A DNA stretch of 45,631 nucleotides from Sphingomonas sp. PAMC 26605 (GTDB lineage Bacteria; Pseudomonadota; Alphaproteobacteria; Sphingomonadales; Sphingomonadaceae): contig NZ_JH584241.1 in NCBI RefSeq assembly GCF_000241485.1, positions 3,912,485 to 3,958,115 of the forward strand, in the 5' to 3' direction. The stretch's first letter is position 1, and each line of letters opens with the position of its first letter. Position numbers and translations under genes: made by a program. Below are positions 1 to 9,500 of this stretch, one piece after another. The notes beneath the pieces were generated by a model, which made no database searches, was not told the origin of the DNA, and saw only the letters and a list, made by a program, of their open reading frames with translations.

Positions 1-59
1 CTGAAGAAGCGGGCGGTCCCCCTCCCCCGCTTCGCGAGGGAGGATTTTAAGAAGGCCGC

Positions 60-803
<744 letters not shown>

Positions 804-804
804 G

Positions 805-1158
805 TTATTTCCCAAAAAAATGTAGCAGCGCGAACAGGATGCCAATCGTCGCCGCACCTTGTCCGACCACCCAGGTCACTAGTCTTGCCTCGGTTGCTTT
901 CAGATCGCGCTGAACTTCCATGCGCAGCTTCTCGAGGTCGCCGTGTAGCGTATCGTCACCGAATTTCAGCTCCAGCCGGAGCTTCTCAAGGTCGGCTCTT
1001 AGTTCCAGCTTCACCCGCTCGAGGTCGGCTCTTAGTTCCAGCTTCACCCGCTCGAGGTCTGATTTCGTAGCAACCTCATCGTCGAACAGCCCAGCCAGCG
1101 CCATCGCCTGTTCGTCGGTGAAAGCCGGCTTGAGCCTGAGAACGTGCGCCATCGACAT
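805..1158 (-). CDS. Small coiled-coil protein with C-terminal membrane anchor, inside the suf operon
   Basis: No known function. The 117-residue protein starts MSMAHVLRLKPAFTDEQA, has a charged heptad-like stretch (about residues 30-85) and ends with one hydrophobic helix (VTWVVGQGAATIGILFALLHFF). This layout resembles the DUF1640/CCDC90 class of coiled-coil membrane proteins, an inference from pattern only. The coil contains an exact 11-residue duplication (LERVKLELRAD) encoded by a perfect DNA tandem repeat. The start is the ATG with GGAGG upstream. It sits 31 bases after sufB and one base before sufC, so it is co-transcribed with Fe-S assembly genes. It may tether something to the membrane, but nothing in the sequence proves a SUF role. 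Confidence 0.75.
   Translation of the reverse strand: MSMAHVLRLKPAFTDEQAMALAGLFDDEVATKSDLERVKLELRADLERVKLELRADLEKLRLELKFGDDTLHGDLEKLRMEVQRDLKATEARLVTWVVGQGAATIGILFALLHFFGK
989..1054. repeat. Two perfect 33-bp tandem copies in the coiled-coil gene
   Basis: The 33-base unit beginning AGGTCGGCTCTTAGTTCCAG occurs twice head to tail without mismatch, and the first bases of a third copy follow. Because 33 is a multiple of three, each copy adds exactly one 11-residue coil segment and keeps the frame. The identical DNA points to a recent duplication or slippage event, and copy number may vary between strains. Confidence 0.9.
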
Positions 1159-1189
1159 GAGCTTGAACTCCCTCCACCGACACCCGGGG

Positions 1190-2674
1190 TTACCCCACGC
1201 TGCCCTCCAGAGAAATCCCCAGCAATTTCTGCGCCTCGACCGCAAACTCCATCGGCAACTGCTGCAGCACTTCCTTGGCGAAACCGTTGACGATCAACGC
1301 CACCGCCGCCTCGGAATCGAGCCCGCGCTGCATCGCGTAGAACATCTGGTCGTCGGAGATCTTCGAGGTCGTCGCCTCATGCTCGATCTGCGCCGACGGG
1401 TTGCGCACCTCGATATACGGCACGGTATGCGCCCCGCACTGGTCGCCGAGCAGCAGCGAATCGCACTGGGTGAAGTTGCGCACGCCCTCCGCGGTCGGCG
1501 CGACGCGCACCAGCCCGCGATAGGTGTTGTCCGAACGTCCAGCCGAAATCCCCTTCGACACGATCGTCGAGCGCGAGCCCTTGCCGAGATGGATCATCTT
1601 GGTGCCGGTATCGGCCTGCTGGCGATTGTTGGTCACTGCGACCGAATAGAACTCGCCGACGCTGTTCTCGCCCGCGAGCACGCACGACGGGTACTTCCAG
1701 GTGATCGCGCTGCCGGTCTCGACCTGCGTCCACGACACCTTCGAATTCTTGCCCTGGCACAAAGCGCGCTTGGTGACGAAATTGTAGATCCCGCCCTTGC
1801 CGTTCTCGTCGCCGGGGTACCAGTTCTGCACGGTCGAATATTTGATCTCGGCGTCGTCGAGCGCGACGAGCTCGACCACCGCCGCATGCAGCTGGTTCTC
1901 GTCGCGCATCGGCGCGGTGCAGCCCTCGAGATACGAGACGTACGAACCCTTGTCGGCGACGATCAGCGTGCGTTCGAACTGGCCAGTATTCTCGGCATTG
2001 ATGCGGAAATAGGTCGACAGCTCCATCGGGCAGCGCACGCCCTCGGGAATGTAGACGAAGGTCCCGTCGCTGAAGACCGCGCAGTTGAGCGTCGCGAAAT
2101 AATTGTCGTGCTGCGGCACGACCTTGCCGAGCCATTTGCGCACCAGATCGGGATATTCCTTGATCGCCTCGGAGATCGACCGGAAGATCACGCCCGCGGC
2201 CTCCAGTTCCTTGCGGAACGTGGTCGCGACCGAGACGCTGTCGAACACGGCGTCGACCGCGACGCGGCGCTTGGGCTGGCCCTCGGCATCGAGTTCCTCG
2301 ACCCCGGCGAGCATCTTCTGCTCCTCGATCGGGATGCCGAGCTTCTCATAGACGCGCAGGATCTCGGGATCGACCTCGTCGAGCGAGCCGAGCTTTGGCT
2401 TCACCTTGGGCTCGGCGTAATAATAGGCGTCCTGATAGTCGATCGGGTCCATCTGGAGCTTGGCCCAGTCGGGCGCCTCCATCGTCAACCACAGGCGAAA
2501 CGCCTTCAAGCGCCAGTCAAGCATCCACTGCGGCTCGCCCTTCTTGGCTGAGATGAAGCGAACGGTGTCCTCGCTCAGCCCCTTGGGGGCGAAGTCCTGC
2601 TCGATGTCCGAATGGAAACCCCATTCGTACGTCTTGCTGACGGCTTCATAGGCTTCGGCGTTCTTGGTGGCCAT
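1190..2674 (-). CDS. sufB: SufB, Fe-S cluster assembly scaffold
   Basis: Core subunit of the SufBCD scaffold on which [Fe-S] clusters are assembled from SufS-derived sulfur in the cytoplasm. The 494-residue length is normal. Recognisable stretches are [20 protein letters not shown] near the N-terminus, the central beta-helix, [20 protein letters not shown], and the C-terminal region [20 protein letters not shown] that forms the interface with SufD. The ATG is preceded by GGCGGAG at good spacing. It is the first structural gene after the Rrf2 regulator (163-base gap holding an inverted repeat) and is followed closely by the coiled-coil gene and sufC. Confidence 0.97.
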   Translation of the reverse strand: MATKNAEAYEAVSKTYEWGFHSDIEQDFAPKGLSEDTVRFISAKKGEPQWMLDWRLKAFRLWLTMEAPDWAKLQMDPIDYQDAYYYAEPKVKPKLGSLDEVDPEILRVYEKLGIPIEEQKMLAGVEELDAEGQPKRRVAVDAVFDSVSVATTFRKELEAAGVIFRSISEAIKEYPDLVRKWLGKVVPQHDNYFATLNCAVFSDGTFVYIPEGVRCPMELSTYFRINAENTGQFERTLIVADKGSYVSYLEGCTAPMRDENQLHAAVVELVALDDAEIKYSTVQNWYPGDENGKGGIYNFVTKRALCQGKNSKVSWTQVETGSAITWKYPSCVLAGENSVGEFYSVAVTNNRQQADTGTKMIHLGKGSRSTIVSKGISAGRSDNTYRGLVRVAPTAEGVRNFTQCDSLLLGDQCGAHTVPYIEVRNPSAQIEHEATTSKISDDQMFYAMQRGLDSEAAVALIVNGFAKEVLQQLPMEFAVEAQKLLGISLEGSVG

Positions 2675-2749
2675 CAGATCGTCTCCGCCGCGATGCGGCT
2701 GTCTAAATTCTCAGCCGCAAAGCGGCTCTCAAAAGTCTCCGAGTCTCCG

Positions 2750-2789
2750 CGTCTCCGCGTGAATCCAATTTTGTGTTCACGCGGAGACG
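2750..2789. repeat. 14-bp perfect inverted repeat, extragenic
   Basis: Arms CGTCTCCGCGTGAA (2750-2763) and TTCACGCGGAGACG (2776-2789) flank a 12-base AT-rich loop, and further degenerate copies of GTCTCCGCG lie on both sides. It occupies the gap between the SUF regulator and sufB on the minus strand. No T-run follows, so a simple intrinsic terminator is unlikely. It looks like a dispersed extragenic palindrome that could form an mRNA hairpin between the two genes. Confidence 0.7.
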
Positions 2790-2837
2790 GGGAGACGCGG
2801 AGAAGAAGCGGGTAAGGCGCTGCGCGCCTTTGATTCG

Positions 2838-3251
2838 TCATGCCGGGATCCTCGACAGGCTCGCCAGCGAGACGCCGTCGAGCGCGCCGCGGACCGCGCC
2901 GTTGACGACGTTCCAATGCGGCTTGACCCGGCAATCGCCCTCGAGCGCGCAGTCATGCCGCGCCTCATCGACGCAGGTGGTCAGCGCGATCGGTCCCTCG
3001 ATCGCCTCGATGATGTCGGCGAGGCTGATCGCCGCCGCCGGCCGCGACAGGCGGAAACCGCCGCCCGTCCCGCGCGTGCTCTCGATCAGCCCACCCGCCG
3101 ACAGCCGGCTGACGAGCTTCTGCACCGTCGGCAGCGGCAGTCCCGTCTCCTCGGCGAGCATCGTCGCGTTGAGCCGGCCCACGCTGCCGCAATGCCGCGC
3201 GGCGGCGGACATCATCACGACGGCATAGTCGGCAAGGCTGGAAAGACGCAT
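2838..3251 (-). CDS. Rrf2-family regulator of the SUF operon
   Basis: Winged-helix transcription factor of the Rrf2/IscR family, SUF-regulator branch; members sense Fe-S status and control the adjacent suf genes. The 137-residue protein has the N-terminal helix-turn-helix (LAEETGLPLPTVQKLVSRL), the wing GTGGGFRLSRP, and three cysteines C93, C101 and C107 with H112 nearby, the expected Fe-S ligand region. I choose the ATG at 3251 because TTGGAG lies five bases upstream; a TTG start three codons earlier would destroy that site. It precedes sufB on the same strand. A near-palindrome just upstream of the start could be its own operator. Confidence 0.9.
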   Translation of the reverse strand: MRLSSLADYAVVMMSAAARHCGSVGRLNATMLAEETGLPLPTVQKLVSRLSAGGLIESTRGTGGGFRLSRPAAAISLADIIEAIEGPIALTTCVDEARHDCALEGDCRVKPHWNVVNGAVRGALDGVSLASLSRIPA

Positions 3252-3266
3252 CGGCTCCAATCAGAT

Positions 3267-3282
3267 CAATTCGATCGGATTG
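3267..3282. promoter_or_regulatory. Candidate operator of the SUF regulator
   Basis: CAATTCGATCGGATTG is a 16-base sequence with dyad symmetry in 14 positions (CAATnCGATCGnATTG). It lies 15 bases upstream of the regulator start codon. Rrf2 proteins bind palindromes of about this size and often regulate themselves. The match is by position and symmetry only. Confidence 0.45.
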
Positions 3283-3337
3283 CAAATGGGCGTACGGACG
3301 GCCCGGGTCAACCCCGGATCGCCCGAGCGGCGCGCGT

Positions 3338-4207
3338 TTACGTCCGGCTGATCAGCGGGCTGACGATCCCGTCGAGTGCAGTGCGGTGCGTGATCGTCAA
3401 TTGCGGCAGGATACCCGGATTGGCACGGATCTGCCCCGGGGTCAGGCCAGTGAACTGCTTGATCTCGCGGATCATGTGCGATTGATCGTAAAAGCCGCGA
3501 TCGACCGCATCGCCGACGCTTTCCTCGGCCGCGACCAAAGCGACCGCAGCGCGCAGCGCGCGATATTTGCGCGCGAGCAATTTGGGCGGGGCGCCGTAGA
3601 GCGCGTTGCATTTGCGCTCGACCTGACGGCGCGACAGGCCGGTCGTGGCGAGCAGATCCTCCATGTCGGGCGAAGGACTCGCGGCGAGCCATGCGTCGAC
3701 CGCGCGCACGAACCCCATTGCGCCGTTGGTGCATTGGCTTTCGGCGCTGCGCACCAGGTCGCGGACCAGCCCTTCGCCGACGGCCGCGCGCGCGGTGATC
3801 CCCTGCGCCTTGCGCAACGCTGCGGCGGCGACTTGCAACCGTCCCGCGCCGAACAGGCTGGTCGCGTCGATCACGCGGTTGAGCAGGGTCGAGGCATCGG
3901 TGCCGATCATCGCCGCCCAGCCGACCGGCGTGAGGCCCATGCCGAACACCGCGATCGGCCCCTCGGCATGGACATGGACCGCGCCACTCGTCGGCCCGAT
4001 CACATGGAAATCGGGCGAATCCTGCGCGGTGCCATCGGGAAAGCGATACTGCGCGCGACCGGGCAGGAGCCGGAAGCGGATCTGCGCATTATCGGCCCGC
4101 TCGACATCGTCGAACACCGCGACATCGGCGTAAAAGTCGTAGAATAGAGTAATATAGTCGGCGAGATCCGCTATCGGCACGGCATAGTCCAGCCGAATGT
4201 CCCCCAC
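3338..4207 (-). CDS. AraC-family transcriptional regulator
   Basis: A 289-residue protein whose last 100 residues form the paired helix-turn-helix of the AraC/XylS family (MEDLLATTGLSRRQVERKCNALYG, then the second motif in DAVDRGFYDQSHMIREIKQF). The N-terminal 180 residues are a probable sensor or effector domain without a fold I can name; DUF6597-type N-termini are similar in style. The start is a GTG with AAAGGGGGC upstream. It sits 86 bases before the SUF regulator on the same strand and is divergent from pyrD, so its target is not obvious from context. Confidence 0.85.
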   Translation of the reverse strand: MGDIRLDYAVPIADLADYITLFYDFYADVAVFDDVERADNAQIRFRLLPGRAQYRFPDGTAQDSPDFHVIGPTSGAVHVHAEGPIAVFGMGLTPVGWAAMIGTDASTLLNRVIDATSLFGAGRLQVAAAALRKAQGITARAAVGEGLVRDLVRSAESQCTNGAMGFVRAVDAWLAASPSPDMEDLLATTGLSRRQVERKCNALYGAPPKLLARKYRALRAAVALVAAEESVGDAVDRGFYDQSHMIREIKQFTGLTPGQIRANPGILPQLTITHRTALDGIVSPLISRT

Positions 4208-4265
4208 GATCGCGCGCCCCCTTTACTTGATGGCGAGCGTATCGCGTTCGTCCCATAAAGAAAAG

Positions 4266-4293
4266 TGGGCTGGACGGCGAACCGGCCAGCCCA
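4266..4293 (-). terminator. Hairpin followed by a T-rich tract on the minus strand
   Basis: Perfect 8-bp arms TGGGCTGG and CCAGCCCA enclose 12 bases. Read on the minus strand the stem is followed by CTTTTCTTTA, the pattern of an intrinsic terminator. It lies upstream of the AraC-type gene, inside the divergent region with pyrD, so it may block antisense or read-through transcription or act as an attenuator in the AraC leader. Confidence 0.4.
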
Positions 4294-4468
4294 AGGAAGG
4301 AAGCGCCAATTTGATGCTTCCCGGGTCGCACTTCCTCTTACGACGATCTGGCGCGATCTGTATTGGATAGACTCGCCAGCCTGCGTACCGCCGCATCTGG
4401 CATGTCGCGAGGAGGCCGGCGGTCGTTCCGGCTTTGACGCACGCGCGCTGCGCTGCCATCACGCGGCC

Positions 4469-5515
4469 ATGCTGTTTCCCCTGCTCCGCCCCGCGCTCTT
4501 CGCGCTCGATGCCGAACGCGCGCATGAGATGACGCTCAAGCTTCTGGCCACGGCGAGTCGCGCCGGCGTCGGATTGGACCAGGGTCCGGCACGTTTGCGC
4601 ACGACGGTGGCCGGACTCGACTTCGCCAACCCGCTCGGCCTTGCCGCGGGGGTCGACAAGAATGGCAGCGCGATCGACGGCTTCTTCGCGCTCGGCTTCG
4701 GCAGCGTCGAGATCGGCACGCTGACCCCGCTGCCGCAGGCGGGCAATCCTAAGCCGCGGCTGTTCCGGCTGGTCGAAGACCAAGCGGTGATCAACCGCAT
4801 GGGGTTCAACAATGGCGGCATCGCCGCCGCCTTGCCGCGCGCGGTAGCGGCGAAGCGGCGCGGCGTGCTCGGCGTCAACGTCGGCGCCAACAAGGACGCG
4901 CCCGACCGCGTCGCCGATTATGCGCATGGCGTGGCCGCCGCGGCGCGCGTCGCGGATTACGTCACCGTCAACATCAGCTCGCCCAACACGCCGGGCCTGC
5001 GCGACCTGCAGCACGGCAACGAGTTGCTCGACGTGCTCGCCGCCGCCGACGAGGCACGCCGCGCGCCGATCGAGCGGCCGCGGCTGTTCCTCAAAGTCGC
5101 ACCCGATCTGGATCCGTCGGCGATCGACTTCATCGCGCGCGCCGCTGCCGCGCACCACGTCGATGCGCTGATCGTCAGCAACACGACGATCTCGCGCCCA
5201 GCGCTGCGCTCGGCGCACGCGGGCGAAACGGGCGGCCTGTCGGGCGCGCCGCTGGCGGGCCTCGCGCGCCAGCGGCTCGCGGATTTCCGCGGCGCGACCG
5301 GCGGCGCTATGCCGCTGATCTCGGCCGGCGGGATCGACAGCGCCGACGAAGCCTATGCCCGCATCCGCGCCGGGGCGAGCCTCGTCCAGCTGTATACGGC
5401 TTTGGTCTATCACGGCCCCGGCCTCGCGCAGCGCATCCTGCGGGGCCTGGCGAAGCGGCTCGCCCGCGACGGCTTCGCGACCGTCGCCGACGCGGTCGGC
5501 ACGCACGTCGGCTGA
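4469..5515 (+). CDS. pyrD: Dihydroorotate dehydrogenase (quinone), class 2
   Basis: Fourth step of pyrimidine synthesis: oxidises dihydroorotate to orotate and passes electrons to quinone at the inner membrane. The 348-residue protein has the class-2 N-terminal membrane-associating helices (MLFPLLRPALFALDAERAHE), the FMN barrel motifs GLAAGVDKNG and NRMGFNNGG, and the catalytic-base motif NISSPNTPGLR with Ser171 in the position of the class-2 catalytic serine. The C-terminal phosphate-binding part reads LISAGGIDSADEAYARIRAGASLVQLYT when broken into its known strands. The ATG follows about 200 bases of leader. The gene stands alone, 77 bases before ggt. Confidence 0.95.
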   Translation: MLFPLLRPALFALDAERAHEMTLKLLATASRAGVGLDQGPARLRTTVAGLDFANPLGLAAGVDKNGSAIDGFFALGFGSVEIGTLTPLPQAGNPKPRLFRLVEDQAVINRMGFNNGGIAAALPRAVAAKRRGVLGVNVGANKDAPDRVADYAHGVAAAARVADYVTVNISSPNTPGLRDLQHGNELLDVLAAADEARRAPIERPRLFLKVAPDLDPSAIDFIARAAAAHHVDALIVSNTTISRPALRSAHAGETGGLSGAPLAGLARQRLADFRGATGGAMPLISAGGIDSADEAYARIRAGASLVQLYTALVYHGPGLAQRILRGLAKRLARDGFATVADAVGTHVG

Positions 5516-5592
5516 ACGCCGGCTTCGCGCGAAGACGGCGCGCGCGCCGATCGCGTTCTTGCCTGTGCGGCGCAGCGCGCTACGGTCGAATC

Positions 5593-7341
5593 ATGACCAG
5601 ACCGCTTGTTGCTTCGCTGCTACTGCTGATCGCGCCCGCCACCGCGGATGCCGGACGCGCAGCCCCCACCCAGCCGGCCGCGCTTGGCATGGTCAGCGCA
5701 GCCGACCCGCGTGCCGCGGCGGCAGGCGCCGAAATCCTGCGCAAAGGCGGCAGCGCGACCGACGCGGCGATCGCGACGATGCTCGTGCTCAACGTCGTCG
5801 AGCCGCAGAATAGCGGGATCGGCGGGGGCAGCTTCATGCTCCATCACGACGCGGCGACCAACGCGCTCGCCGGCTTCGACGGGCGCGAGGCGGCGCCGGC
5901 CGCAGCCGACGCGAAATGGTTCTACGGCGCCGACGGCAAGCCGCTCCCGGTCTTCGCGGCGATCCCCGGCGGGCGCAGCGTCGGCGTGCCGGGCAACCTC
6001 CGGATGATGGCGCTGGCGCATCAGCGCTTCGGCAAGCTGCCTTGGGCGACGCTGTTCGGCCCCGCGATCAAGCTCGCGCAGGACGGTTTCGCCGTCAGCC
6101 CGCGACTGCACAACGGGCTCACCAATTTCGGCCGCCACATCGACCCCGCAGCCCGCGCGCTGTTCCTCGACGCGGATGGGAAACCGCTGCCGGTCGGCAC
6201 GCTGCTCAAGAACCCGGCGCAGGCCGAATTGTTCGGCGCGATCGCAAAGAACGGCCCCGACTATTTCTACAAAGGCGCGGTCGCGCAGAAGATCGTCACC
6301 GCGGTCAACACCGCGGCGCAGAACCCGTCGAAGATGACGCTCGCCGATCTTTCCGGTTACCGCGCCAAGGAACGCCCGCCAGTCTGCACGAAATATCGCA
6401 TCTACAAGGTCTGCAGCATGGGTCCGCCCTCGTCGGGCGGGATCGCGGTGCAGATGATCCTCAAGCAGCTCGAGCGCTTCGACATGGCCGGGCTCGGCAA
6501 GGACTCGCCCGTCGCCTGGCATCTCTTCGCCGAATCCGAACGCCTCGCTTATGCCGACCGCGACCTCTATCTCGGCGATCCCGACCTTGTCAGCATCCCG
6601 ATCAAGGGCCTGCTCGATCCCGCCTATCTGGCCAAACGCTCGGCGCTGATCTCGCCCGAGCACAGCATGGCGAGCATTACCGCCGGCACCCCGCCCGGCG
6701 CACCTAAGCGCACGCTCGCCCCCAATGCCGACGTTCCCGGCACGAGCGACCTCGTCGCGGTCGACAAGAAGGGCAACGTCGCCGAGGTGACCACCACGAT
6801 CGAAAGCTATTTCGGCTCAGGGCTCTCGGTCGATGGCGTGATGCTCAACAACGAGCTCACCGATTTCGACTTCATCCCCGCCAAGGACGGCTATCTCGTC
6901 GCGAACCGCGTCCAGGGCGGCAAGCGTCCGCGCAGCTCGATGGCGCCGACGATCGTCTATGGCCCCGACGGCAAGGTCCGCATCGCGCTCGGCGCGGCGG
7001 GCGGATCGACGATCATCGCGCAGGTGGCGAAGGCGCTGGTCGCCGTGCTCGACTGGAAGCTCAGCGCGCAGGATGCGATCGCGCTGGGCCTGCTTTACGC
7101 GCCCAAGCTCGACGCCGCCGCCGAGAAGGGCACCCAGCTCGATGCGATGGTCCCCGCGCTCGAGGCGCTCGGCGAGCATATCCAGATCGCGCCATTGGGT
7201 CTAAAAGCCAATGCGATCGAGCGCGTCGGCGACGCCTGGGTCGGCGCCGCCGATCCGCGCAGCGAAGGCGTCGCAGTGCGCGAGGACGGCCAGACCACGC
7301 AGATCGTCCGCGCGGGCGCGCTGCCCCGCCCCGCCGAATAA
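5593..7341 (+). CDS. ggt: Gamma-glutamyltransferase, periplasmic
   Basis: N-terminal-nucleophile hydrolase that cleaves glutathione and other gamma-glutamyl compounds; made as a precursor that cuts itself into two subunits. A signal peptide (MTRPLVASLLLLIAPATADA) indicates export. Family motifs are GGSATDAAIATML, NSGIGGGSFML, VGVPGNL, PRSSMAPTIV and GAAGGSTII. The nucleophile should be Thr384 in PGTSDLVAVD, with Ser where classical enzymes have the second Thr. The usual following His is replaced, so this is a divergent family member and the preferred substrate may not be glutathione. The 582-residue length fits. Confidence 0.9.
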   Translation: MTRPLVASLLLLIAPATADAGRAAPTQPAALGMVSAADPRAAAAGAEILRKGGSATDAAIATMLVLNVVEPQNSGIGGGSFMLHHDAATNALAGFDGREAAPAAADAKWFYGADGKPLPVFAAIPGGRSVGVPGNLRMMALAHQRFGKLPWATLFGPAIKLAQDGFAVSPRLHNGLTNFGRHIDPAARALFLDADGKPLPVGTLLKNPAQAELFGAIAKNGPDYFYKGAVAQKIVTAVNTAAQNPSKMTLADLSGYRAKERPPVCTKYRIYKVCSMGPPSSGGIAVQMILKQLERFDMAGLGKDSPVAWHLFAESERLAYADRDLYLGDPDLVSIPIKGLLDPAYLAKRSALISPEHSMASITAGTPPGAPKRTLAPNADVPGTSDLVAVDKKGNVAEVTTTIESYFGSGLSVDGVMLNNELTDFDFIPAKDGYLVANRVQGGKRPRSSMAPTIVYGPDGKVRIALGAAGGSTIIAQVAKALVAVLDWKLSAQDAIALGLLYAPKLDAAAEKGTQLDAMVPALEALGEHIQIAPLGLKANAIERVGDAWVGAADPRSEGVAVREDGQTTQIVRAGALPRPAE

Positions 7342-7392
7342 AGCGTTACCCCCCGCAGCCGAACACGGCGCGCCCTCCCCGGGAGAGTGAGT

Positions 7393-9198
7393 ATGTCAGA
7401 CGTCCGCCGCCTCGAACATTTCCCCAACCTCGTCGCGATGTTCCTCGCGCGCGCCGCCGAGAAGGGTGACGCGCCCTTCCTCTGGCACAAATCTGCCCCG
7501 GGGGCCGGCGGCCGCTGGGTCTCGCGCAGTTGGAGCGAAACCGCGCGCCAGGTCGCGAGCATCGCCGCCGCGCTGAAGGCGATCGGCCTCGCGCCCGGCG
7601 ACCGCGTGATGCTCGTCAGCGAGAATCGCCCCGAATTCTGCATCGCCGATCTCGCGATCATGGCGGCGGGGTGCATCACCGTGCCGACCTACACCACCAA
7701 CACCGAACGCGACCATATCCATATCCTCGAGAATTCGGGCGCCAAGGCGGTGATCGTCTCGACCGCCAAGCTCGCCCGGACGCTGCTCCCCGCCGCGATC
7801 CGCGCGAGCACCGCGCAGATCGTGATCGGCATCGAGGACCTGCGCGCCAACCAGGCGGGCGCGCTCGAATTTTACCAGTGGGACGCCTTGCTCGCCACCC
7901 ATGCCGCCGACCCGTCGAGCATCGCTGCGACAGCGACGCGCGACGACACCGCCTGCCTGATCTACACCAGCGGCACCGGCGGCAGCCCACGCGGCGTGAT
8001 GCAGCATCATGGCGCGATCCTCCACAACGTTCAGGGTTGCTGCACGATCATCTCGGAGGATTTCGGCTGGGACGACGAGATCTTCCTGTCGTTCCTCCCG
8101 CTCAGCCATGCGTACGAACATACCGGCGGACAATATTTCCCGATCGGGCTCGGCGCGCAGATCTATTACAGCGAAGGCCTCGACAAGCTCGCCGCCAATA
8201 TCGAGGAGGTCCGCCCGACGATGATGATCGTCGTGCCGCGGCTGTTCGAGCTGCTCCGCACGCGCATCTCGAAGGCGGTCGAGAAGCAGGGCAAGCTTTC
8301 GTCCTATCTGCTCGCCCGCGCGCAGGCGCTCGGCGGCAAGAAGGCCGCGGGCAAGGCGGGCATGCTCGACAAGCCGATGGACTGGCTGCTCGGCGCGACG
8401 CTGCGCCCCAAGATCCAGCAGCGCTTCGGCGGGCGGATCAAGGCGTTGGTGTCGGGCGGCGCGCCGCTGACGCCCGAGGTCGGCACCTTCTTCGAGGCGG
8501 TCGGAATCACCGTGTTGCAAGGCTATGGCCAGACCGAGACCGCGCCGGTCATCTCGTGCAACCGCCCCAAGGCCGGGCTCAAGATGGACACGGTCGGTCC
8601 GCCGCTGCCCGACACCGAGGTGCGCATCGCCGACGACGGCGAGATCCTGGTGCGCGGCGAGCTCGTCATGCACGGCTATTGGCGCAACCCCGCCGAGACC
8701 GCGCGCGTGCTGCAGAACGGCTGGCTCCACACCGGCGACATCGGCGTGATCGACGCGCAGGGCCGGATCCGGATCACCGACCGCAAGAAGGACATCATCG
8801 TCAACGACAAGGGCGAGAACGTCGCGCCGCAAAAGGTCGAGGGGATGCTGACGCTCCAGCCCGAGATCGCACAGGCGATGCTGTTCGGCGACCGGCGGCC
8901 GTACATGGTCGCGGTCATCGTCCCCGACGCCGAATGGACCCAGCAATGGTGCGCGCGCGAAGGCGACGCCTGCAACTTCGCGCGGCTTGCCGAGAATAGC
9001 GAATATCGCGCCGCTTTGGGGAATGCGGTCGAGCGCGTGAACAAGGAGCTCGCGGTGACCGAGCGGATCCGCCGCTTCGTGCTCGCGGATGCGCCGTTCG
9101 CAATCGAGAACGAGCAGCTGACGCCGAGCTTGAAGATCCGACGGCACGTGTTGAAGGCGGTGTACGGGGCGCGGCTGGAGGCGTTGTACAAGGGGTGA
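7393..9198 (+). CDS. Long-chain acyl-CoA synthetase / AMP-dependent ligase
   Basis: Adenylate-forming enzyme that activates a carboxylic acid, probably a long-chain fatty acid, to its acyl-CoA through an acyl-AMP. The 601-residue protein has the nucleotide motif YTSGTGGSPRGV at residues 191-202 (canonical YTSGTTGxPKGV, so T-to-G and K-to-R changes), the acyl-site motif GYGQTETAPV, HTGDIG and the hinge DRKKDIIVNDKGENVAP. The length and motif set resemble the FadD15/AMP-forming fatty-acid ligases of alphaproteobacteria. The ATG at 7393 has GGGAG seven bases upstream and is preferred over the GTG two codons earlier. It stands 51 bases after ggt. Confidence 0.88.
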   Translation: MSDVRRLEHFPNLVAMFLARAAEKGDAPFLWHKSAPGAGGRWVSRSWSETARQVASIAAALKAIGLAPGDRVMLVSENRPEFCIADLAIMAAGCITVPTYTTNTERDHIHILENSGAKAVIVSTAKLARTLLPAAIRASTAQIVIGIEDLRANQAGALEFYQWDALLATHAADPSSIAATATRDDTACLIYTSGTGGSPRGVMQHHGAILHNVQGCCTIISEDFGWDDEIFLSFLPLSHAYEHTGGQYFPIGLGAQIYYSEGLDKLAANIEEVRPTMMIVVPRLFELLRTRISKAVEKQGKLSSYLLARAQALGGKKAAGKAGMLDKPMDWLLGATLRPKIQQRFGGRIKALVSGGAPLTPEVGTFFEAVGITVLQGYGQTETAPVISCNRPKAGLKMDTVGPPLPDTEVRIADDGEILVRGELVMHGYWRNPAETARVLQNGWLHTGDIGVIDAQGRIRITDRKKDIIVNDKGENVAPQKVEGMLTLQPEIAQAMLFGDRRPYMVAVIVPDAEWTQQWCAREGDACNFARLAENSEYRAALGNAVERVNKELAVTERIRRFVLADAPFAIENEQLTPSLKIRRHVLKAVYGARLEALYKG

Positions 9199-9500
9199 GG
9201 TATCGGTTCAGGTGCGCGGCGACGCGGGCACCAGATACCCCCCCGATCGTCTTTCGCTTCGCATCCGACGTGGCTCGGTGCGTCACGGATAGGCCGCCAG
9301 GTTCAGTCCAACCGACCAAAAGCCTTCCACCATGCGCGCCGTCGCGCAGAGCGACCGAGAGATCCACGCACGACCATGGAAATCATCGCTCAGCAGAGGC
9401 GATGTTGGGCAATTTCGTCGAGGTCATGCGGCGCCGCCGACTCTCCTGATGGTCGCGTCGATGCTTACACTAAGCAGCGTCAGACTTCCGTCCCCACACT
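9199..9500. other. Intergenic stretch between convergent genes
   Basis: About 300 bases between the acyl-CoA ligase stop and the TetR stop. I see no convincing gene, strong hairpin or repeat. Short frames on both strands have arginine- and proline-rich translations with no recognisable motif. Confidence 0.5.

Noticed and set aside
920..2551. Long plus-strand open frame of 543 codons
   Set aside because: It lies antisense to sufB and the coiled-coil gene, has arginine/leucine-rich shadow composition and no ribosome-binding site or motif.
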